A stretch of 64,000 nucleotides of DNA. Source: Aspidapion aeneum. Taxonomy: Eukaryota; Arthropoda; Insecta; Coleoptera; Brentidae. This document shows positions 49,901-52,805 of the stretch, in pieces (within the stretch, counting starts at the first letter, position 1; each line of letters starts with the position of its first letter). Below the pieces are notes generated by a model, which was not told the origin of the DNA, ran no database searches, and saw nothing but the letters and a program-made list of their open reading frames with translations. The stretch spans positions 30,727,351 to 30,791,350 of the forward strand of contig OY755047.1 in assembly GCA_963576565.1 (NCBI GenBank), given 5' to 3'. The position numbers and the translations under genes are program-made.

Positions 49901-52805
49901 TTCCTATATACAGTGGTTTGAATTTTTCTGTCTAATCGTTCGACAAGAACATCCAAAACAGGTAACGCCGAATCTTTTTCAATTTCCATTGTGGATTTGA
50001 TTGTTGGTCGAATACCATGTGTCATGTATCGTAGCCATAGTTTTGACCTGACTCTTGCTGTGTTGATCGCATGGTCCTCGAACCACTCCATGTAGATGTT
50101 CGCTTCCACTGGCGATAGAGACGAACCCATTGGAAGTTCATCATTTTGCGCGTAAAACTTATCTTTCACTTGAAAGTAAGAGTTACGGAGAGACAGAGCT
50201 CCAACAGATCCATCACCCCCTTCACAGATAGCGTTGTTCTCTCGCGAAGTGTATCATCAGTTTGTAATTTGTTTTTTATGATACCGAGTGACTCATTTAT
50301 TGGCAGTTTTGACAAAAGATTCGGACTTACTAACCAAAAGACAATGGATGTCCGAAATTTAGTTTCTACACAATCTTTGTCTACGAGTTTGAAACAAAGA
50401 ATTGCTTTTGTATAATTTCTTAGAAATCGTGTTTACACGAGATTAATCTAAGAAAAATTCCCTCGATAGTTACTTTTAACTGTTTGTCCATTTCAGAGTA
50501 CTATCTTGCATTCGTGCTCGCCGTAGAGTTCCTCAGCGTAGACTTGCCTGGTAGCAGCTCTATCTGCTTCCCGACTTCTGCCATAGCACTATCGCAATTC
50601 CAAATCGATTGGTAGTTTGAGCTCTCTCCGACACAAAAATAAGAAAAAAAGTTGCTACAATTTAAAAAATAATAAATAAAATATCTTTGCGTTTTAGATG
50701 ATTTTGAAACTTTTTGTCGCGCGCGCATATTTCAAAAAGTGCCTGCCCGATTTTAATTAAATTTGGTACCCAGGTTGGGTTTTGGCTCTAGATGGTACTA
50801 CTACTACTATGTCGGTTTAGAACGTTTTTCTACGTTGTCCGACGCCTATTCTCTACTTCCTTCGATCCTCACAATCATCTTCTGTCAGTTTTTTTTTACG
50901 CATTAATCTTTGGATTGACTGTTGCCATTCTGGTTTAGGACGCCCTCTTTTTCTGGTTGCCATTCTAGGACCTGCTTTGATAATCTTCGTCGTTCATCCG
51001 TTGTACATGGCTGTACCATATCAGTTGTCTTTTAGTGATGTCATCCGTTATGCTTTCCTCGTTTCCCATTCTTTTTTTTATGATCTCATTTCTTATGTGA
51101 TCTGTTCTACATTAGATTTTGTTTTGTATTTTTCTGTTACGCGACAAGTCTCTATATCATACATCTGCGTGCTTTTCACCATTGTTTCCTATATATTAAA
51201 TTTTACAATCTTTTTTATCTCTCTGCTCCATAAAATACTGTTAAGACATCCAACAACCTTTTTTGCTTTTACTATCATTTTTTCTAGTACTATACAGTCA
51301 TGGGGATATTGTTTGTCCATTATCTAGTTCTAACGATTGATTTGTTTCCAATACATAAGTACTGTCTTGTCCACGTCCACTGTTAATCCCCACTTCTGGT
51401 ATTCTTCCGTTAACTTTCTCATCATATACTCAATGTCTTCTTTCTCATTAGCTAAAATTACTTGGTCGTCAGCAAACTGTAGTGTGTATATGGTAAATCG
51501 GTCGTTAAGTTGTATTCCCATGCCGTGTACTTTACGTTTCCAGTTTTTTAGAGCTACTGCAATATATACTTTAAAAAGAGTTTGAGAGATACAACATCCC
51601 TGTCTCATTAAGCCTTTCCTTACCAGGAATTCTTTTGAAAGTCGATTTCCAATTTTAATTTTATATTTTGATCCTCTGTATAGTTATTTTATCTTTTATG
51701 TAGTAGCTTTTATGTATGTATGATTGATATTAGTTTGCTCTAACACTGTCCATAATTTTTCTACTGGAACGGTATCATATGCTTTTTGTAGACCCACACT
51801 CATTTTCTCAATTACTTGTCTCTAGATGGTCTCATTTAAAAATGAATAAAATCCGCCGGACATAAGCCAAAAAAAGGGTAGGAAGGTAGAGTCATGTGAG
51901 CTTAAGTGCCTATAAATTGGCAGAGTATTTAATTATCTTTAAAACCCCAATACTGCATTTTAGGACATCCATTTTCAGTTGTTTTATCTTTTGTTTTTGA
52001 ATTCTCTGTTTCTCGTTTCAGATTCATGCAGCAGATAATCAATTTTATCCGAGTGAACGACCTGACCGAGCCGATCAAAAGCATAGTGGACGAGAGAGAA
52101 TCCAACTTGCAACACATATCGTCGAATTCCCTTTACCGGGACGTGCTATTTCTGGCATGCAAGGCCTTGGGTCGGGCACAGATCGATATTAACGCTTTCG
52201 ATAAAGAGTACACGAACGCCTATTGGAGGTTAGTAAAATACTTGTGCAGAATGTAATTTTTATTGTTTTATCCTAGGCTGATACACGAATAGTTCACAGT
52301 ACACCGGTCTATTTTATAAGTGATGAGTGACAAGCTGAATTTTTGTAAATAGCTTCATTTTGCCGAGGCAAAATTCTTAGGCTTGGGGGACCGAAATAAA
52401 GAATACAAATGGTTTCCACTCTTCGTTGACTGTCAGTAAATGTCGAAAAAAATTTTTTTAAATTATTTTTAGATTTTCAAGAGTTACTAAAATTGGTTTA
52501 ATGTACAATAAGCGCGATTTTAAGAGAAAACATTGATTTCTAGTGCAAAACAACACTTCAATCTCTTTAAACGTTTTAAAGTTTAATTTTTAAGAAAGTT
52601 TTGATAAAAAAACTTTAAGTTCATAAAATTTTGATTTTCTATTCTGATCACATAATGAAAAAAGTAGTGTTATGGTTATTCTGTTGTTTTTATTTAATTT
52701 AATTTTAGGTATACTGAGAGAAACCCTCTAGAACCACAAGACAGACCGATCAGCCTTAGTTCGCTGTACTGCAGGCAGTATTTTCGTCCTTTGGTTTTGC
52801 CTTAG
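1801..52805 (+). CDS. Crag: DENN domain-containing protein 4 (Crag) orthologue, C-terminal half, 15 exons
   Basis: DENND4/Crag is a Rab GEF (Rab10/Rab11 in flies) that steers polarised secretion, including basement-membrane proteins; fly Crag also binds calmodulin. Exons: 1801-1935, 2127-2454, 24054-24235, 24830-24935, 26856-26951, 32173-32282, 32731-32873, 33849-34009, 36027-36139, 36289-36394, 36698-36805, 38223-38356, 41904-42045, 52022-52228, 52709-52805. All junctions are AG/GT and every phase joins, giving about 720 residues with no internal stop. Family landmarks are [23 protein letters not shown], a paired-Cys segment ([10 protein letters not shown] ... CSACNKP), [27 protein letters not shown] and [16 protein letters not shown]. 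The N-terminal MABP and DENN regions are missing because the window starts mid-gene. Introns 2 (21.6 kb) and 13 (10 kb) are greatly expanded. The first two exons are less conserved and their acceptors are the least certain. Confidence 0.93.
2127..2454 (+). CDS. Crag: Crag exon
   Basis: The donor is AA|GTAAGT at 2455. The acceptor is chosen at the AG of 2125-2126, because it follows a T-rich tract and restores the phase from the previous exon (G|TA). The frame is open upstream only to a TAA at 2054. It encodes a polar, acidic, Ser-rich linker ([19 protein letters not shown]). The exon ends in phase 2 and joins 24054 to give Lys-Thr-Ser-Pro. The next intron hosts the GH28 cluster. Confidence 0.75.
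2886..2891 (-). promoter_or_regulatory. Ancestral AATAAA of GH28 gene A, now beyond a transposon
   Basis: AATAAA on the - strand lies 4 bases beyond the far target duplication of the Harbinger-like element. Removing the element and one TAA puts it 25 bases after the stop, the same as in genes C and D. Sequence past it (GGAAAACAAAATTTT on the - strand) also resembles the paralogues. The nearest AATAAA actually downstream of gene A is now at 3903-3898, inside the element. Confidence 0.7.
2899..4164. mobile_element. Harbinger-like non-autonomous DNA element in the 3' UTR of GH28 gene A
   Basis: Perfect 20-bp terminal inverted repeats begin GGGCCCATCGCACCGACTTT and close with the complement at 4164. 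A TAA triplet flanks both ends (2896-2898 and 4165-4167). Three-bp TWA duplications and GGG-type termini point to PIF/Harbinger; this is inferred from termini only, since no transposase is present. It lies 22 bp past the stop of gene A. Confidence 0.8.
3360..3470 (+). repeat. 15-nt tandem repeat inside the Harbinger-like element
   Basis: Units of the type CATAAGGCnnnnnnn recur about every 15 nt (about 3376-3445). In one frame this gives an HKA-rich short peptide. The open frame has no other sign of being a gene. Confidence 0.5.
4186..5771 (-). CDS. GH28 polygalacturonase-family protein, gene A
   Basis: Secreted pectin-degrading family (polygalacturonase type, EC 3.2.1.15), expected to act in the gut lumen on plant cell walls. 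Exons on the - strand: 5771-5592, 5300-5153, 5041-4868, 4751-4186. Phases are 0, 1, 1 and the product is 355 residues. The first ~16 residues ([16 protein letters not shown]) are a signal peptide. Motifs: N171-T-D-G174, Q193-D-D195, S-H216-G and H252-I-K254. The second Asp pair and His are the usual catalytic residues. RIK is HIK here and GGHG is GSHG, so activity cannot be assumed. It is the most diverged of the four paralogues (starts EGATLTIRG where the others have DGATLTLRG). No TATA box is visible at the position conserved in B-D. Its poly(A) signal is displaced by a 1.27 kb transposon. Confidence 0.93.
6210..6470 (-). mobile_element. Non-LTR retrotransposon RT fragment
   Basis: The - strand encodes about 66 residues with [16 protein letters not shown] and FAKRATR, the pattern following the palm domain in Jockey/I-type reverse transcriptases. 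It is truncated on both sides and lies between GH28 genes A and B. Confidence 0.65.
6540..7400 (+). pseudogene. Decayed mariner transposase
   Basis: Frames at 6561-7043 and 6884-7213 carry mariner-family blocks: a helix-turn-helix region ([48 protein letters not shown]), the [11 protein letters not shown] segment and SKKTVATF...GHVATIPL. The expected segment holding the second catalytic Asp is missing after VNAD, and the 3' part (to the FERMQKC-like region near 7330) is frameshifted. It is thus an internally deleted, inactive copy. I could not define the terminal repeats. Confidence 0.85.
7604..7609 (-). promoter_or_regulatory. AATAAA poly(A) signal of GH28 gene B
   Basis: AATAAA on the - strand lies 22 bases after the TAA stop of gene B. 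Position and flanking sequence are conserved in genes C and D. Confidence 0.75.
7632..11547 (-). CDS. GH28 polygalacturonase-family protein, gene B
   Basis: Exons on the - strand: 11547-11368, 9730-9583, 8938-8765, 8197-7632. The product is 355 residues with phases identical to gene A. The signal peptide is [16 protein letters not shown]. The start at 11547 is preferred to an in-frame ATG at 11580, because a TATA box at 11602-11595 places transcription initiation near 11570 and the paralogues start at the equivalent Met. Motifs NTDG, QDDC, GSHG and HIKT sit at the same residues as in gene A. Intron 1 (1.64 kb) is enlarged by nested inverted-repeat elements; without them it would be about 110 bp, like C and D. 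Intron 3 is paralogous to that of C and D. Family assignment is firm; catalytic competence is open because of the Arg-to-His change. Confidence 0.94.
9817..11343. mobile_element. Foldback/MITE in intron 1 of GH28 gene B, itself interrupted by a second MITE
   Basis: It begins CAGGGTGCCCCGAAATGG and ends in the matching complement (TTTTCGGAACACCCTG), with TA on both sides, as for Tc1/mariner-type MITEs. The arms extend over 150 bp (ACTTCTACCACA, TAAGTTGACTT-like blocks) and include further paired inner segments. A hairpin around a GGATGCAGTGACCCT arm is at about 10061-10113. The element is about 990 bp without the inner insertion at 10658-11190. Confidence 0.8.
10658..11190. mobile_element. Second TIR MITE nested in the right arm of the first
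   Basis: The ends are CAGTGTGTCCTTGGATGGAG and its near-complement CTCCATCCGGGGACACACTG, flanked by TA duplications at 10656-10657 and 11191-11192. It also has inner complementary arms (CAGGGTGTTATCAAATT / AATTTGATAACACTCTG). No coding sequence. Confidence 0.8.
11595..11602 (-). promoter_or_regulatory. TATA box of GH28 gene B
   Basis: TATAAATA on the - strand, within GGCTTATAAATATAAA, lies 48 bp upstream of the ATG at 11547. The identical context is found before gene C and nearly the same before gene D. Confidence 0.75.
12040..12940 (+). pseudogene. Penelope-like element fragment (RT plus GIY-YIG endonuclease)
   Basis: Frameshifted remnants read [15 protein letters not shown] (RT catalytic block) near 12155, [16 protein letters not shown] near 12310, and a GIY-YIG-type segment ([17 protein letters not shown]) near 12700, then a [17 protein letters not shown] tail. 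The same tail occurs in the minus-strand PLE at 42218-42505. Multiple stops and frameshifts make it inactive. It is 5' truncated. Confidence 0.85.
12941..13430. mobile_element. Solo LTR downstream of GH28 gene C
   Basis: The 490-bp insertion begins TGTCACGAGG and ends TTCCGACA, so it has TG...CA ends, flanked by ATAT on both sides. The paralogous flank of gene D (about 18430-18460) has the uninterrupted sequence GGTTGCCGAAATATATCTGC, an empty site. Superfamily not determined. Confidence 0.8.
13431..13661. repeat. 3' flank of gene C duplicated downstream of gene D
   Basis: The blocks GTAATTTCGTTATCATTAG-like and GTGGACGCC...GATAAAAATATTT match 18530-18585. Together with 12905-12940 they show that the C and D genes were duplicated with their 3' flanks. 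Confidence 0.75.
13631..13636 (-). promoter_or_regulatory. AATAAA poly(A) signal of GH28 gene C
   Basis: AATAAA on the - strand is 25 bases after the stop of gene C, the same spacing as in gene D. Confidence 0.75.
13662..17721 (-). CDS. GH28 polygalacturonase-family protein, gene C
   Basis: Exons on the - strand: 17721-17548, 17371-17224, 15253-15080, 14227-13662, giving 353 residues (exon 1 is two codons shorter than in A, B and D). The signal peptide is [15 protein letters not shown]. It keeps NTDG, NQDDC, GSHGLS and IHIKT with the family-wide Arg-to-His change. Exon 2 reads [19 protein letters not shown], shared with gene D but not A or B, which makes C and D sisters. Intron 2 (about 2 kb) holds a 1.24 kb inverted-repeat element; intron 3 shares sequence with B and D. 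A TATA box is at 17776-17769. No disabling lesion. Confidence 0.94.
15921..17160. mobile_element. Long-TIR element in intron 2 of GH28 gene C
   Basis: The ends TGATTCCAGAGTGAGATGGG and its complement lie at 15921 and 17160. Homology of the arms runs at least 200 bp inward (AAGTTTTTGCAATTGCT, AATACGAATTTT...TTTAAA blocks and their complements). No clear target duplication; no transposase seen. Confidence 0.75.
17769..17776 (-). promoter_or_regulatory. TATA box of GH28 gene C
   Basis: TATAAATA on the - strand lies 48 bp upstream of the ATG at 17721, in the same GGCTTATAAATATAAA context as gene B. Confidence 0.75.
18100..18303 (+). mobile_element. Non-LTR retrotransposon 3' fragment
   Basis: It encodes [20 protein letters not shown], then [15 protein letters not shown], the usual C-terminal tail of RTE-like or related RT polyproteins, followed by a GATGATG-type tail. 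Near-identical sequence occurs at 21140-21365. It lies between the gene C promoter and the gene D 3' end. Confidence 0.7.
18660..18665 (-). promoter_or_regulatory. AATAAA poly(A) signal of GH28 gene D
   Basis: AATAAA on the - strand is 25 bases after the stop of gene D. Confidence 0.75.
18691..21907 (-). CDS. GH28 polygalacturonase-family protein, gene D
   Basis: Exons on the - strand: 21907-21728, 21585-21438, 20281-20108, 19256-18691; 355 residues. The signal peptide is [16 protein letters not shown]. It carries NTDG, NQDDC, GSHGLS and IHIKT at the positions of gene A. Closest to gene C, with substitutions such as GGKGST for GGQGST and MANKK for MADKK. Intron 2 contains a MITE (20538-20979) and an RTE tail; intron 3 contains a 270-bp hairpin repeat (19616-19888). 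TATA box at 21963-21956. It is first in the direction of transcription of the cluster, and the array order is D, C, B, A. No disabling lesion. Confidence 0.94.
19616..19888. repeat. Long hairpin repeat in intron 3 of GH28 gene D
   Basis: Arms of about 95-100 bp (19616-19715 and 19790-19888) pair almost perfectly, for example GAGGAGCCACCGGCGAGC, TTACCATATTGAGGGGCAGA and GTACGCAATATTCAG with their complements, around a ~75-bp spacer. It is absent from the paralogous introns of B and C, so it inserted or arose after duplication. Confidence 0.8.
20538..20979. mobile_element. MITE in intron 2 of GH28 gene D
   Basis: Ends CAGGGTGTTCAAACTTAAG and its near-complement CTTAACTTTGAACATCCTG; inner matches (AGTCAGCACTATT / AATAGTGCCGACT). 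A decayed half (CATGGTGTTTAAAATTAAG) is at about 15607 in gene C intron 2, so the insertion predates the C/D duplication. Confidence 0.75.
21140..21365 (+). mobile_element. Non-LTR retrotransposon 3' fragment with (GAT)n tail
   Basis: Shares CCAACGTGCCAAAGCGGGTA and the [20 protein letters not shown] reading with 18120-18290 and ends in a GATGATGATGAT-type microsatellite. Lies in intron 2 of gene D. Confidence 0.7.
21956..21963 (-). promoter_or_regulatory. TATA box of GH28 gene D
   Basis: TATAAATA on the - strand (context CACTATAAATATAAA) lies 49 bp upstream of the ATG at 21907. Confidence 0.75.
22190..22480 (-). mobile_element. RTE-type reverse transcriptase fragment
   Basis: The - strand carries [14 protein letters not shown], then [18 protein letters not shown] after a frame change. 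The same arrangement (FADDQ...WGLEV-KTEYM) occurs at 37276 and 51330. It is short and frameshifted. Confidence 0.75.
23570..23775. repeat. Imperfect direct repeats in AT-rich intron DNA
   Basis: Two ~45-bp copies share AATGTTTTATAAGGAA and a CTGATG-like end (23570-23612 and 23730-23775). A TAAGTGCACTTCAGTT motif is also duplicated at about 22891 and 22989. No further assignment. Confidence 0.5.
24054..24235 (+). CDS. Crag: Crag exon after the GH28-bearing intron
   Basis: The acceptor is TTTGTTTGTTCCAG and the donor GGTAAA. It contains [20 protein letters not shown] and [18 protein letters not shown], a recognisable DENND4 linker motif in front of the conserved Ser-rich region. It enters at phase 2 and leaves at phase 1. 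Confidence 0.9.
24830..24935 (+). CDS. Crag: Crag exon
   Basis: The acceptor is TGCATTTTAG and the donor AG|GTAGGC. It encodes [19 protein letters not shown] and then [11 protein letters not shown]. The joining phases are 1 in and 2 out. Confidence 0.9.
25628..25929. mobile_element. TIR MITE in Crag intron 4
   Basis: The arms CACGGATAGAGGCCTCAAGA (25628) and the near-complement TCTTGGGACCTCTATCCGTG (25929) enclose about 300 bp of AT-rich non-coding DNA. Target duplication not clear. Confidence 0.65.
26325..26480. repeat. Dispersed repeat shared with the start of the window
   Basis: TTTGTTTGAAACTCGTAGAC with AATGATTG follows at 26337, and the same run is at about 738. A GCGACGTTTCGGTAGTAGTC motif, common at the ends of PLE-related repeats, comes next. 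Origin uncertain. Confidence 0.45.
26856..26951 (+). CDS. Crag: Crag exon
   Basis: The acceptor is TTAATTTTTAG and the donor AG|GTAAGT. It encodes [15 protein letters not shown] and [16 protein letters not shown], a conserved basic segment typical of DENND4 proteins. Phase is 2 in and 2 out. Confidence 0.92.
27070..27318 (-). mobile_element. tRNA-derived SINE
   Basis: The - strand head (about 27313-27235) resembles a tRNA: box A TGGTTCAGTGGGCGCGC, an anticodon-like arm CTGCTTTAAAATCAG, and a perfect box B GGTTCGAGTCC. A tRNA-unrelated body runs to about 27070. The acceptor stem does not close, so this is not a functional tRNA gene. Confidence 0.8.
27551..27578. repeat. Half copy of the palindromic mini-element
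   Basis: AGAGTCCCTGCATGTTGACA continues to TATTTGGA, matching the complement of the right half of the copies at 392-441 and 59474-59525 with one mismatch. The second arm is absent. Confidence 0.65.
28303..28564. mobile_element. TA-flanked MITE in Crag intron 5
   Basis: CAGGGTGTTCCAAGTTGAG at the left and CTTGGAACACCTAG at the right, with TATA at both outer edges. The inner arms (TTTTTTCTATCTTTAATAATA-like) pair. Related by terminal sequence to the MITEs at 20538 and 9817. Confidence 0.7.
28776..28971. mobile_element. hAT-type MITE with 8-bp target duplication
   Basis: The TIR CAAGCGCGGAT / ATCCGCGCTTG encloses 196 bp that are rich in C or G runs. ATCATCAC is repeated perfectly at 28768-28775 and 28972-28979. 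An 8-bp duplication and CA-start termini are typical of hAT elements. Confidence 0.8.
29337..29415. repeat. 79-bp near-perfect palindrome
   Basis: TACCCTGTTTCCACCAATGC and inner CCCCGATTC pair with the complement across a TCAAAAAACGA loop. TA lies on both sides. Probably a very short foldback transposon derivative. Confidence 0.7.
30003..32040 (-). mobile_element. Truncated LINE (Jockey/CR1-type)
   Basis: The - strand frame 31968-30292 encodes RT fingers/palm/thumb and C-terminal region: [89 protein letters not shown] and [10 protein letters not shown]. One TAA at 31548-31546 interrupts [11 protein letters not shown], and the catalytic FADD is FVDD. It is 5' truncated near 32040, so no endonuclease is present. 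The 3' end at about 30003 carries a short (TTGAC)n tail after AATAAA, as LINEs do. It lies in Crag intron 5, antisense. Confidence 0.9.
32173..32282 (+). CDS. Crag: Crag exon
   Basis: The acceptor is TTTTTTTGCAATAG and the donor G|GTAAAA. It encodes the strongly conserved motif [20 protein letters not shown] followed by [10 protein letters not shown]. Phase is 2 in and 1 out. Confidence 0.94.
32731..32873 (+). CDS. Crag: Crag exon
   Basis: The acceptor is GATTTTATTTAG and the donor AAG|GTAAAA. It is a polar linker ([19 protein letters not shown]) ending in GTLERQRK. Phase is 1 in and 0 out. Confidence 0.9.
33484..33640 (+). repeat. Dispersed SINE-like repeat, copy 2
   Basis: Inverted relative to 533-690 and alignable over about 155 bp. 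It lies in Crag intron 7. No coding potential. Confidence 0.6.
33849..34009 (+). CDS. Crag: Crag exon with first Cys pair
   Basis: The acceptor is ATTTGTTAG and the donor AG|GTTAGT. It encodes [19 protein letters not shown] followed by [12 protein letters not shown]. The CxxC pair here and the CxxC pair of the next exon probably form a zinc-binding unit; that role is inferred from the Cys spacing. Phase is 0 in and 2 out. Confidence 0.93.
34010..36026. other. Crag intron 8, no recognised feature
   Basis: AT-rich sequence without a coding frame or repeat that I can support. A short (ATT)n run is at about 34953-34970. Confidence 0.6.
36027..36139 (+). CDS. Crag: Crag exon with second Cys pair
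   Basis: The acceptor is TTTTTTATTTAG and the donor G|GTATGC. It encodes [20 protein letters not shown] and [17 protein letters not shown], the hallmark C-terminal block of DENND4 family members. Phase is 2 in and 1 out. Confidence 0.95.
36289..36394 (+). CDS. Crag: Crag exon
   Basis: The acceptor is TTTTTTTGTTAG and the donor AG|GTAAGG. It encodes [20 protein letters not shown], conserved in the family. Phase is 1 in and 2 out. Only 149 bp of intron separates it from the preceding exon. Confidence 0.94.
36698..36805 (+). CDS. Crag: Crag exon
   Basis: The acceptor is TTATTTTTCAG and the donor AG|GTAATT. It encodes [20 protein letters not shown] and THLPNLYLR, a conserved family block. Phase is 2 in and 2 out. 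Confidence 0.94.
37262..37960 (+). mobile_element. RTE-type LINE fragment
   Basis: The frame 37276-37716 contains [36 protein letters not shown] and [13 protein letters not shown]-type palm and thumb motifs with intact FADD. After a frameshift near 37715 the C-terminal tail continues ([33 protein letters not shown]) to about 37950. The 5' two-thirds are missing. It lies sense in Crag intron 11. Confidence 0.85.
38103..38175 (+). mobile_element. tRNA-like SINE head
   Basis: GGCTCGGTAGCACAGTTAGT with AGAGCG resembles D-arm/box A, followed by an anticodon-like arm and a degraded box B (GGTCAAATCAA). It ends about 48 bp before a Crag exon acceptor. Not a functional tRNA. Confidence 0.55.
38223..38356 (+). 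CDS. Crag: Crag exon
   Basis: The acceptor is TATTCTTCTTTAG and the donor G|GTAACT. It encodes a variable acidic linker ([18 protein letters not shown]) ending in [11 protein letters not shown]. This exon is required to convert phase 2 of the previous exon to phase 1 for the next. A tRNA-like SINE fragment ends about 48 bp upstream of the acceptor. Confidence 0.85.
38496..39126 (+). mobile_element. hAT element, deletion derivative with C-terminal transposase remnant
   Basis: The termini CAGTGTTGTCAGAT and ATCTGGCAACACTG are typical hAT ends, and GGCAGAAG is repeated perfectly at 38488-38495 and 39127-39134 (8-bp duplication). Inside, a frame encodes the hAT dimerisation block ([37 protein letters not shown]). 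Only the last part of the transposase is present and one stop interrupts it. Confidence 0.92.
39538..39597 (+). mobile_element. tRNA-like SINE fragment
   Basis: GCCTGGTTAGCGAAAGGTCG followed by a good box B (CTGGTTTAAATCCACC). It shares the TCGCTGGT motif with the fragment at 38103. The 5' half of the tRNA-like region is lost. Confidence 0.45.
40260..40990 (+). pseudogene. Remnant of a multicopy arthropod repeat-borne protein
   Basis: Frames read [77 protein letters not shown] and [16 protein letters not shown], with several stops between them. I recall this block from many uncharacterised, repetitive insect proteins probably carried by a DNA transposon, but I cannot name the family. Confidence 0.6.
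41000..41903. other. Crag intron 12 remainder, no recognised feature
   Basis: AT-rich and without coding sequence or repeat structure I can support, up to the exon acceptor at 41903. Confidence 0.5.
41904..42045 (+). CDS. Crag: Crag exon
   Basis: The acceptor is TTTTTTAATATAG and the donor AC|GTAAGT. It encodes [19 protein letters not shown] and [11 protein letters not shown], matching the family pattern of a VR/VQ-LLWD block followed by a YVLW block. Phase is 1 in and 2 out, and it joins directly to 52022. Confidence 0.92.
42603..42926 (+). mobile_element. ~325-bp insertion carrying a hammerhead ribozyme
   Basis: Compared with the PLE copy near 12630, this segment interrupts GAAAATACTG / TTATATTATAG. 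It contains the ribozyme at 42730-42775, then GGACCCCCGTGAGGTTAAGC and CAGGCTACCCACG. A second, 5'-truncated copy lies at 57634-57790. PLE terminal repeats and animal retrozymes are known to carry such ribozymes. Confidence 0.7.
42730..42775 (+). ncRNA. Hammerhead ribozyme (type I, minimal)
   Basis: All core elements are in order: stem I strand GTGTT (42730-42734), CTGAGGA (42735-42741, fits CUGANGA), stem II GTCC-CATAA-GGAC (42742-42754), GAAA (42755-42758), a short stem III CGG-TTAA-CTG (42759-42768), then T-C with predicted cleavage after C42770, and AACAC (42771-42775) pairing perfectly with GTGTT. The short stem III matches ribozymes described in Penelope-like elements. Not tested for activity. 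Confidence 0.8.
43141..43532 (-). repeat. 3' LTR of the Pao/BEL element
   Basis: On the + strand it starts TGAAGATTTTTTAG and ends AAAATTCAACA. It is nearly identical to 49430-49811, differing by a few indels such as an extra GTCAGTCA near 43303 and homopolymer lengths. Confidence 0.93.
43762..44132 (-). pseudogene. Pao/BEL C-terminal domain (DUF5641-like)
   Basis: It encodes the domain that follows integrase in BEL/Pao elements: [55 protein letters not shown] frame change at about 43940-44020 separates two overlapping pieces. Confidence 0.85.
44122..45054 (-). pseudogene. Pao/BEL integrase
   Basis: The N-terminal zinc-binding part ([20 protein letters not shown], then CLNCWRLNP) precedes the catalytic core: GVDFGGPF (first Asp), [13 protein letters not shown] (second Asp) and the [14 protein letters not shown] segment (Glu). 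This is the longest intact piece of the polyprotein, 310 residues. Confidence 0.92.
45095..45837 (-). pseudogene. Pao/BEL RNase H region
   Basis: [20 protein letters not shown] is followed, after a break near 45610, by [16 protein letters not shown] and [19 protein letters not shown], the BEL RNase H signatures. Broken by a stop/frameshift near 45610 and another near 45095. Confidence 0.88.
45794..46736 (-). pseudogene. Pao/BEL reverse transcriptase
   Basis: [43 protein letters not shown] and [10 protein letters not shown] (YIDD catalytic motif) are present. A stop follows VYGLSCSPF at about 46312 and a frameshift separates it from the YIDD frame near 46237. RT is therefore not translatable as one piece. 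Confidence 0.9.
46748..47560 (-). pseudogene. Pao/BEL aspartic protease region
   Basis: Retropepsin-like segment with [20 protein letters not shown], where the usual DSGS/DTGS active site reads DCGS, and [13 protein letters not shown]. Ends in a frameshift at a long T run near 46765. Confidence 0.85.
47672..49001 (-). pseudogene. Pao/BEL gag
   Basis: Probable start at 49001 ([20 protein letters not shown]). The capsid-like part contains [20 protein letters not shown] and [20 protein letters not shown]. Zinc knuckles [15 protein letters not shown] and [14 protein letters not shown] are near the end. Disabled by a frameshift near 48820, TAA at 48337-48335 and two stops between 47674 and 47630. 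Confidence 0.85.
49412..49429 (-). promoter_or_regulatory. Primer-binding site of the Pao/BEL element
   Basis: Immediately inside the 5' LTR the - strand reads TGGTCCTTCTCTCCGAA; a TGG start directly after the LTR is typical of a tRNA primer site. The tRNA is not identified. Confidence 0.6.
49430..49811 (-). repeat. 5' LTR of the Pao/BEL element
   Basis: 382 bp, TG...CA ends on the - strand (TGTTGAATTTTC to AAAAAATCTTCA), near-identical to 43141-43532. Confidence 0.93.
49812..50440 (-). pseudogene. Penelope-like element, 5' part (split by Pao/BEL)
   Basis: The frame 50169-49813 encodes the PLE RT region [74 protein letters not shown]. The catalytic YMDD is lost: WLRYM runs straight into THGI, a small deletion. 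Further RT sequence in other frames extends to about 50440. It continues at 43140. Confidence 0.85.
50815..51850 (-). mobile_element. RTE-type LINE fragment
   Basis: The frame 51608-51330 contains [40 protein letters not shown] and [16 protein letters not shown]. Upstream pieces ([13 protein letters not shown] near 51790) and a 3' tail near 50830-50980 are frameshifted. Same family type as 37262-37960 but in opposite orientation. Confidence 0.8.
52022..52228 (+). CDS. Crag: Crag exon
   Basis: The acceptor is TTCTCGTTTCAG and the donor AG|GTTAGT. It encodes [20 protein letters not shown], then [20 protein letters not shown] and [11 protein letters not shown]. It is strongly conserved. It follows a 10 kb intron filled with retroelements. 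Confidence 0.95.
52709..52805 (+). CDS. Crag: Crag terminal exon with stop
   Basis: The acceptor is TTTAATTTTAG. It encodes [19 protein letters not shown], then [12 protein letters not shown] and a TAG stop at 52803-52805. Family members also end with a short Pro-rich, Cys-containing tail. Confidence 0.93.
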